Source: Fagopyrum homotropicum
Taxonomy: Eukaryota > Streptophyta > Magnoliopsida > Caryophyllales > Polygonaceae
NCBI GenBank assembly: GCA_033239125.1
Contig: BSWB01000002.1
Span: 157,528,409-157,592,408 of the forward strand
Direction of reading: 5' to 3'
DNA length: 64,000 bases
Positions 56,344 through 64,000 of the stretch are shown here, in pieces (the stretch's first letter is position 1; every line of letters begins with the position of its first letter). The notes beneath the pieces were generated by a model that was not told the origin of the DNA, ran no database searches, and worked only from the letters and a program-made list of their open reading frames with translations. The translations under genes were made by a program, and so were the position numbers.

Positions 56344-58540
56344 ATGGCTACCAGCAAAGAGCCAAGACCAGATCCTCTTTCACTTGATATGAATTTGGAT
56401 CGCAACACCATTGTTAATGTCAATGATTCTTTGTACTTGTCCAATTTGAACAATCCTAGAATGTAGTTGGTATCGATCTTATTCAACGGATCAAATTTCA
56501 CTTCTTGGAGAAGGAACATACTTATGGCCCTTAGAGGCAAGTAGAAGCTAGGTTTTATTGATGGAACATGTGCGAAACCTGCAATTGGAGATGGGGACCA
56601 CCTCACAAGGTGGATTCGAGCTGATTACATGATACGTTGTTGGATCTTGCATTCCATTAAATTAGAGATTGTTGAAATGTTCACCTATGTTGAATCTGCA
56701 ATGGAGCTTTGGAAGGATATTGTGGAGTGTTTGAGGTATCTAATGCTCCTTTAATTTATCAGATCCATAAAGATCTAGCCTCTCTAAAGCAAGATAATGC
56801 CATGGTTGCAATCTATTTTGAAAAATGAAGAAACTATGGGCGAATTACTGTATATTGATGTCATTCCTTCTTGTCTATGTTGAGGAATTGCTTACTGTAC
56901 TTGTGATATCTTTAAGAAACTATCAGCCAAGAGGAGCCTATTTTATGTCTTGAAACTCTACCTACTGAGAATAAAGTTTTTTCACATGATTCTTCAAGTA
57001 GAAAATCAAAAGGAACTTACATGTCATATATCTCTTGCACATGATATTCTTGCTATATCTAGATATGTTCCTTACAAACAAGTTGGTGGCAGCAAGAAGG
57101 ATTTTAAGAAGGATAAACTTGATAGATTGTGCTCTTATTGCAAAGAGAAGTGACATCTGCGAGAATCTTGTTTTAAACTCACAAGTGTTCCTAACTGGTA
57201 CAAGGAGTTTAAGGCTAAGGATGACAAATTTTGAGGTGTTAATGCTGGTGTTAACACTCAAGTTTCTCAATCTGCTAATAATTTGGAAGTTGTAGTTGGT
57301 GATAATCCTCTAGAGATTTCAAATCCCCCTGCTTCTTCATCTTCTCTAGATTCATCTATTGTGAATGTCATTTGTCAAGAGATGCTAAAATTAAGATGGA
57401 CAAGCAGTCACCTACATCTATTAATTTTGCAAGCCCTTACTAATGACTCTCATTGCCACTGGTTAGACTAACCGCATCCCACTCCGTCTATAATGCTATT
57501 TATGCACAATATTTCTATACGTATTTGCGTATAGACCCCGTCTATATTTGAACGGAGTGAATTTTTATTTAACTATTTACACGGAGAAAATACATGGTAT
57601 GTAGAAATTTGTTTTAGATAGGAGTGTAAAATTTAACCCTTTTTACTAGGAATGTATATAGTCTTACAAGGAAAACAATCTTTACAAAATTGGATTTACT
57701 CTCTAGAATCTCACATGTGTTGCATCTACATCTATTATGACCTTGTTTCATGAACGATTAGGTCATTTATCTTTGTCCAAACTTCATCATGTTAATGCTT
57801 GCCTTACTTACAAATGACAAACAAAGGACTTTCACACTTGTATTTTCACCAAGCAACATCGATTACCTTTTTCTCCAAGTACTTCACATGCTAAATCTGC
57901 TTTCAGTTTAATTCATGTTGGCATATGGGGGCTATATCACACCCGTGCATTATGTGGTGATAGATACTTTCTAACCATCGTAGATGACTTTACTCATTGC
58001 ACTTGGACCTTTCTCATGTCTAATAAGCAACAGGTACACATGATTCTCATGAATTTCTTGGCATATGTGAAGAATCAATTCCACACTACTATACATACTT
58101 TCAGATCCGACAATGGAGTTATGTTCTTGCAACATCAACTCCAAGATTTTCATGAATTTCCTGGCGTATTGTTCATCAACGATTGAACCCCTATGTCCAT
58201 CAACAAAATGCCAGGGTTGAATGCAAGCATCGCCACCTTCATGAAACTACTCGTGCTCTACGACTTCATGCTCAGTTACCACTTCACGTCTGGGGAGAGT
58301 GTATCCTCATTGCGACTTATTTGATAAATCTCATGTAGTCTCCAATTTTTGCATGGAGTCATCATTTGAACTCTTACACAATGTCAAACCAACCTATGAT
58401 AATCTATGTACGTGTCATTGGTTGTCTTTGCTTATGTCTCCTTACACCTTACCTTTAGTCTATCCTACTCCAATTGATCCTCTTATATCATCGTCCAACG
58501 TACCTCTCCTCCTCATGCTCCTCCTATACATACATATTCT
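56344..58540 (+). pseudogene. Ty1/copia element R3 gag and integrase, truncated
   Basis: The ATG at 56344 gives MATSKEPRPDPLSLDMNLDR, homologous to the R1 gag start, then FNGSNFTSWRRNILMAL. The CCHC knuckle CSYCKEK-stop-HLRESCF is at about 57125-57175. Protease is cut right after HCHWLD (near 57465) by a small MITE; the frame resumes without the rest of protease at NLYKIGFTL. Integrase follows: FHERLGHLSLSKLHHV, TIVDDFTHCTWTF and RSDNGVMFLQHQLQDF. It decays after about 58320 and ends at the (AT)n tract before LTR T3. RT, RNase H and the 3' LTR are lost. Many stops. Confidence 0.85.
57479..57562. mobile_element. Small hairpin MITE in R3 protease
   Basis: Inverted CACTCCGT ends (CACTCCGTCTATA at left, the complement of GAACGGAGTG at right) enclose about 84 bp with an inner inverted pair TATACG...CGTATA. 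It interrupts R3 just after the protease catalytic Asp codon. Confidence 0.45.
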
Positions 58541-58549
58541 TCTCCTCCC

Positions 58550-58555
<6 letters not shown>

Positions 58556-58612
<57 letters not shown>
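58556..58612. repeat. (AT)n microsatellite at the R3/T3 junction
   Basis: 57 bp of AT repeats. R3 sequence ends in it and LTR T3 begins four bases after it, so T3 probably inserted at or beside the tract. Confidence 0.9.
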
Positions 58613-58615
<3 letters not shown>

Positions 58616-58618
<3 letters not shown>

Positions 58619-59089
58619 AATAGTTAGGATTTCGAATTCTAATTAATGTTGATTAACTTAATCGTTGATAGTAATTAACATATAACTCACGAAGATTTCG
58701 CAAGTGATGAGTATGAGTCCGACCGTTATGTTCCTCGCGTAATTTTGGACGTTTGGGGAAATTTTTTTTACTTTTTCCTCCGTGTAACAATTTTTACCCT
58801 CCGGTGTTATTTGGAGCATTTGGAAGCTCCAATGAATAAAGTTGCAGTTGAGAGAAATGATCGGGACATCGGATATGTCCTAGATGTGAAATAATATAAA
58901 AAGACGAAACGGACAAAAGAGTTTCTACCCCGATTCTTAGCGATTAAGAAAGGTGGCTTACGAATGCCCCTTTTACAAGATAGTTATGGAATAATTATCC
59001 CGATAATATTCCGAATTTTATATTCCAAGTTCATAAAGTTTGGAGACCGGAAAATATAACCGTGTTTCAATTAAATGAGTTGGATAAAC

Positions 59090-59136
<47 letters not shown>

Positions 59137-59178
59137 AAGAGAGGGCGGTGGCTTCATTTCACTTTCAATCTGTACAAA

Positions 59179-59244
<66 letters not shown>

Positions 59245-60917
59245 ACAAATGAAGAAGGCGGCTAATTGCTTAACATCTGCAATCTCATCTAGACTTTCTC
59301 ACTTTCATTCACACATTTACAGAGAAGTTATTCGAGAGTAACATGGACGTACGCACCATCTATCCTTCAATCGTCCACAAATCACTAGTAGATGATCCAT
59401 TTTCAAATCCGTTTGTACCAACGCGTCCCTTATCTTGTTCTCTTCAACGTGGTACCAACTTATTTCCCGTTTGTTACCTTTTTGGTAAAGCTTCCGTTTA
59501 CCGCTATCGGGGCACCGACGACCACCGCAAGTCATCAAATGTAAGGTTTCATACAGCGCTCTTACTCCCCGTATCGCTAGGAGTCTGGATCTTCTTCCGA
59601 TTCGTATATCGGGTTAGTAACAAATAAGTTATGAATTTATTCGTTTTTCGTATTGCGGGTTAGTATAAATTGAGCTTAAATTGGTTAAAATGGATAATTG
59701 GTATTTCCATTATGCTCGTTACATTATTCTGGTGATTATGGGTTGTTTGTTTGATGAAATCTGATGACAGGGGGTTTAGAAATTGCCTGCGGGCAAAACG
59801 TTATTTTGGCAAAATCTAATTAATTAATTAAAGGTTAATTAAATTAGGATTAGAATTGAGATTGAGGAATGTCGATTAGATACTACCTTGAGATTTGAGG
59901 AATTGTGAGTTATGTTGAGATATTGAGGTTTAGTTGGTTGTGAAGCTTATAGATTGAGTATGATCCCTTTGGGTCTAGGTGTGACCCCTTTGATGAATAG
60001 AGGTTGATATATCTCTTTATGCCTTGTTTATAGGCCGTGTTGTCCCTCTAGTGTAGAGGTGATCGTGGTTGAGTTTGTACGAGGTTGAGGTAAGTCCGTA
60101 GGACTTACTTAGCTACCATCTCTATATTGGGTGTTTGCATGAGTGGTGTGTGCTTTATATGTTTGCTATGATAACATGAGTTGTCGTTTTTATCGACCTA
60201 TGTTCTATTGACTGCCCCACTGCGTGGCTGTGATAACCTTTCCCTTTCATCCCGCCGTGGAGTCTGGGAGGTTCTCTGATGTCGGGCCAGACTGGTTTAC
60301 AGGAAGGGCGCAATCCACTCCCATAGGGTACACGGATTGTGTGACCGATACTCGTACAGCTGGACATTGTACTCAGAGGCGGGGATGTATCGGTCCTCGT
60401 GTCACATACTTTCATCTATCTATATATATATATATACGGTTTTTGAGTGAATGGTTATTATATAAAGATAATAAATGGGTAAATGTGGGATAGCATGCTG
60501 AGGTGTTTATCTTTCATGATTGTGCTTGTGCTTATGCATTACCTCATATATGTATGGTTAGCTAACGGTTTCATACCGTGTTGTAGATGTTTACAGGTTA
60601 GGCGCTACTGGGTGATCTGGCAGGGTGACAGGCCGAGGACTCTCGTACATTAGGTGGTTGGTTTGGGGTTATTGTGTTTCCCCTCCTGCGTAAGGATGAT
60701 CTTTTGTACCTCCTATGTGAGGATGTCGTTTTATATACTCGGCTATGTTGTTGTTTACTTTGGGTCGTACAATTTATACTGTTTTATGTATTTGTTTTAT
60801 ATCTGTCAGTGCCATGTTGTAAGGTCCAGTTAACTTGTTGTCAGGCTAGGGTCAGGATCCATTGTGAGATCCTAGCCCAATGTGACATCCCGAGTCCCGC
60901 GGATTCGGGGTGTTACA
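58616..60917 (+). repeat. 5' LTR of Tekay/Del-like element T3
   Basis: TGTAATAGTTAGG to CGGGGTGTTACA, 2302 bp. It aligns in order with T2: similar start, hairpin GTAAGTCC-GTA-GGACTTAC (60090-60108), GTCTGGGAGGTTCTCT (60251-60266), CCTCGTGTCAC, AGCTAACGGTTT and GTGAGATCCTAGCCCA near the end. It contains two (AT)n tracts (59096-59133 and 59180-59241). Small frames such as 59343-59627 show no known product. Confidence 0.85.
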
Positions 60918-60921
60918 GAGT

Positions 60922-60935
60922 TGGTACCAGAGCCC
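60922..60935 (+). other. T3 primer binding site
   Basis: TGGTACCAGAGCCC, four bases after the LTR; differs by one base from TGGTATCAGAGCC, so primed by initiator tRNA-Met. Confidence 0.8.
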
Positions 60936-61312
60936 AGGTTGACAACAATGACACTTGCTACCTACAATGAGGTTTGATAGGTAAAATAAACAGAGCCCAC
61001 ATGGGATCTGACGTTTTCAAAGGTTTTGGTTTTAAGTGTGGTTTTGGGATAGAATGTACGAGAAGTCGTCACCTCTGCCATGGATCTCTGCAGCGTAGAT
61101 ATGTATATATATCTGTGTGTACTATGGATTATGTGGATTTATTATATACATATCGATACCTTTGGCATATATATAGCCTTATAAGATTAGGTGCGTATAT
61201 CCTACAGATGACTCAGACTAGAGTAGTATCTGTAGTGGGATGAGGTAGGGGTACACCCCCCCTCTTCCTCCAGTGGTAATAAGTTAGGGACCAGTTTCCG
61301 TTGTTGTTTCGC

Positions 61313-61990
61313 CTATGGCAGAGAACGAGTTTGAAGAGGCTGATCGTGTCTCCATGAGTAGATTCGAGTTTCAAGAATATATGTAACAAGTATATGAAGC
61401 GGTGATAGCGGGTAGATCGACACCAGATTTACCAACAATTGTGAGATCAACTGAAGCTTCTGGATCCAGAAAGAAGCAATGGACTGAATCAGTTACTGGA
61501 GAAGCAAAGATGATGAATGGGGAACCAAGTCCGATATCAGGACAATCTAGTGATCCTTTGGCCATGAAGATGACTGGCAAGGAACTACAGTGTTTTAATT
61601 GCGTGGAAGTTGGGACACTGGCGAGTTGTGTGCCCAAAGGCTCCCATCATATGCTTTACGTGTGGTAAAGCAGGGCACAGAGCGAAGTTTTGTCGACAGG
61701 GCAAGGCATTGCCTTTACAGGTTCCCTTCAAGAGTGAGATCATTCCAGGTGGACGACGAAGGTCGAGTTACCCTTTAGTTGCACAGGTTGCAAGGATGAG
61801 ATGATTATGTTTCAGTTGTGGCTATCCAGATCATTTGCGTTCTGTGTGCCCTTTGGCACTGATAGCTTGTTTCACTTGTGGTGAGCTAGGCCATCTGGCC
61901 CTTTCTGTCAGCACGGTGGTGTTTCTTCCCAGCAAGACCTTCCTCTTTCCGGTGCAGAAAGAGTGGAAGTGGAGGCTATAGTAATGACCT
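61313..61990 (+). pseudogene. T3 gag with several CCHC zinc knuckles
   Basis: The gag region is mostly eroded upstream (MAENEFEEADRVSMSRFEFQ near 61316). Its C-terminal part shows a run of zinc knuckles: CFNCVEVG-H-WRVVC (from 61591, one extra base inside), CFTCGKAGHRAKFC (61653-61694), CFSCGYPDHLRSVC (61810-61851) and CFTCGELGHLALSV (61870-61911, last Cys lost). Frames change between the first, second and third. The N-terminal capsid-like half is not recognisable, probably deleted, since only about 280 bp separate the gag start from the knuckles. Confidence 0.75.
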
Positions 61991-62089
61991 CAGTGATACC
62001 TGAGGAGTATGGATCTGACATTGAGTGATGATATGTAGTGGAGCTACGAGTGTTAGCTGTTATAGGTACCATTCTCGGATTACCTGGTG

Positions 62090-64000
62090 GAGTTTTGCTT
62101 GTTGTGAGTGCTATGCACTTCATGTCTTTCGATGCATGCGTTAATGGTTGACTTTTTGTATATAGTAGAAGGTGGATTTTCCTTTACAAGATTACCTTTT
62201 TGGGTCTGAGATACCCGTGAGATGCGTGTTTGTTCCCTTATTTCAAGGACCCGTGTATGGTTGTAGACTTCTTTGTCATGTCGTAGGTGCATGAGGAAGT
62301 CATTATGTGTATGGTTTGGATGAATAGATACCATGTGGTGTTAGCTTTTAATAGTAAGACTATTATAGTCTTTACTGAGTTGAGTTAGATAGAGGTCTTA
62401 TGAGGTTAAGACCTTTGAAGAGACGGGTTTGTCATCAGGACTGTACAAGCAACGAGCTGATAGCACAGGGATGTGACGCCTTCTAGTTTTATACCATAAA
62501 GGAGCGAGATAGTCCAACAATTGAAGGTATTCCAGTTGTTTATGAGTTTATAGACGTGTTACTGAACCGTCTAGTTGCCACCTCAGCGGAGTGTGGACAT
62601 TGTTATCGAGTTGAAGTATGATACAAGATTGAATGGGAAAGCTACACTATATGGTGCTTGTTGAGATATTGTACTGATAACTTGAAAAGTTTACTGAAAC
62701 GGGTTTACCCTAGTGGGTTCCATGTTCCGTATTGACAACCTGATGAGTTAGCTTCAAGAAGCAATTGTGTTTTCAGGATTCCTTTGTGATCAAGATATCC
62801 CTAGTCATGGATGAGAGAGCATCATGTGTATGAGATAGCATCTCATACCCGTTATGGACACTACGAGTTTGTAGTGATGTCATTTGGGTTGACGAATGTT
62901 TTAGTAGTTTTTATGGAGTTGATGAATAGTATCTTCATCGACTTCCTTGATTAGTTGGTGGTGGACTCCATGGATGACATGTCGGTATACTCTCATAGCA
63001 GAGAATAGTATACCGATCGTCTGAGGACCGTTCTATAGATTTCGAGAGATAGAGGGTTGTATGCTACGCTCTCTAAGTGTAAGTTGAGATGCCAGTGGTA
63101 GCCTTTTTAGCCCATGTTGTCTCCACCAGTGGGATCATGGTTGACCTGGCGAGAATTAAGTATGTTGTAACATGGGAGATACTAATGAACATTAAGGAAT
63201 ACGTAGTTTTCTCGGCTCAGCCGATTGCTACCAATGCTTTGACGAAGGATTTTATATGATTATGTATTCATTTGCGAGTCTTTTGAGAAGACCACCATAA
63301 CTACGTGATGAAAGCAGTGTGTCTATGTTCTGAAGAGTTGAGGAGGCATTTGACCTCTGCTTCCATTCTGTTGTAGTTAGAAGATTTTTGGGATCCCGTG
63401 ATTTACAGTGATACATCCCAGCTAAGTTTGAGATGTGTATTACTACAAAGGAGTAGGGTTATTGATATGTGTGTTTACAGCTGAGAACGTATGATGAGAA
63501 CTACTCGACTCATGATTTAGAGTTAGTAGTGGTAGTTCAAGCCTTTAAGTTTTGATGACCATACCGGTGTGATCTTCATGTCAGATTTCTATAGATCATA
63601 GAAATCGGAAGTATATTTTATGCAACGGGGGTTGAATAACCGCCAGTATTAAGAGCTTAAGTTGATCAAGACTTTGACTTGAAGATTCCATATCATTCAG
63701 AGAAGTTGAATATTGTCGCCGATAACTTGAATGGAAAGACGCTCCTAGAGAAGATGATTGTGAGACTGATAGTTCAACCTCAGCTTCAGAGAGATCTAGC
63801 TTGGCTAGAGTTGGACAATCAGTTCCTTGATGAGGATACCCAGTTATACCTCAGAGGTTCTACCTGGTCTGTTGGATGAGGTCCAACAGAAGCAGGAGAC
63901 CTGCCCGGCCTTGACAAGGTTTAGAGAAAGGATGTCTCGTACTGAGGCACCATTGTTCTCCATGAGAGTAGATGGATTGATGAAGAGTCATGACCACTTT
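62090..64000 (+). pseudogene. T3 pol: RT and RNase H, heavily decayed, continues past window
   Basis: RT blocks are recognisable in scattered frames: REHHVYEIASHTRYGHYEFV then VMSFGLTNV (about 62810-62900), then FMELMNSIF and a catalytic segment VVDSMDDMSVYSHSRE (about 62945-63005), where SMDD stands for FIDD. RNase H follows with VIYSDTSQLSL (about 63400-63440), THDLELVVV-like sequence near 63515 and PYHSEKLNIVADNLNGKT (about 63685-63740), where active relatives have ADALSRK. The 63679-63879 frame is the last clear piece. Protease is doubtful (near 62090). Nothing is intact. Confidence 0.8.

Noticed and set aside
59343..59627. 94-codon frame in LTR T3 as a host or accessory gene
   Set aside because: No homology recognised, overlaps an antisense frame, and is located inside an LTR.

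Overview
This window is repeat-rich nuclear DNA of a flowering plant, probably a eudicot; the species cannot be fixed from the sequence. The evidence is nested plant-type LTR retrotransposons: Athila-like and Tekay/Del-like Ty3/gypsy elements primed by tRNA-Asp or initiator tRNA-Met, and plant Ty1/copia elements. A LINE 3' end and several non-autonomous DNA transposons are also present. I find no intact host gene. The only host-like coding trace is one short exon resembling a protein-kinase catalytic loop near 32.33 kb.

Layout. 1-9122: Athila-like element A1 on the minus strand, with 5' LTR, tRNA-Asp primer site, gag-PR-RT-RNaseH-INT, and an Athila ORF-1-like gene downstream of pol that runs off the left edge. 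9123-10310: 3' end of a LINE that A1 interrupts. 10378-11346: piece of another LTR (A4). 11347-21320: Athila-like element A2 (minus) with 3' LTR, broken ORF-1-like gene, a DNA-transposon insertion (N1) and pol; its 5' part is missing because the 3' LTR of a third element (A3, 21321-24040) abuts the middle of its protease. 24041-27217 and 31750-31840: Ty1/copia element R1 (minus), with a complete but decayed copia element R2 (27218-31749, plus) inside its LTR. 31841-34770: AT-rich non-coding DNA with the kinase-like exon.

34771-36373 and 47601-50674: Tekay-like element T1 (minus), represented by an LTR and a decayed pol, separated by T2 (36391-47600, plus). T2 has the tandem form LTR-internal-LTR-partial internal; its two LTRs are almost identical and it has almost no coding sequence. 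50675-51688: DNA element N2, related to N1. 51.7-55.3 kb: AT-rich DNA with a 172-bp direct duplication, a hAT-like end and a possible LTR. 55341-55767: CACTA-type MITE. 56.1-58.55 kb: copia element R3 (plus), a relative of R1. 58616-64000: Tekay-like element T3 (plus) with 5' LTR, primer site, gag with several zinc knuckles, and a decayed RT/RNaseH.

Most unusual observation. The Athila-like elements share an LTR backbone and gene order, but each carries its own short dyad-symmetric motif. A1 has ATCGGACGAT, A2 has CACGGCCGTG and A3 has CTCGGTCGAG. All have a CGGNCG core with element-specific palindromic arms. The motif recurs at matching places: LTR U3, mid-LTR, an in-frame array between protease and RT, the pol/ORF-1 spacer, and just upstream of the ORF-1 start. 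A fourth type (CCGC-N4-GCGG) is shared by A4 and the unrelated Tekay-like T1. This resembles a family-specific recognition code and is the main candidate here for an undescribed system; its function is inference.
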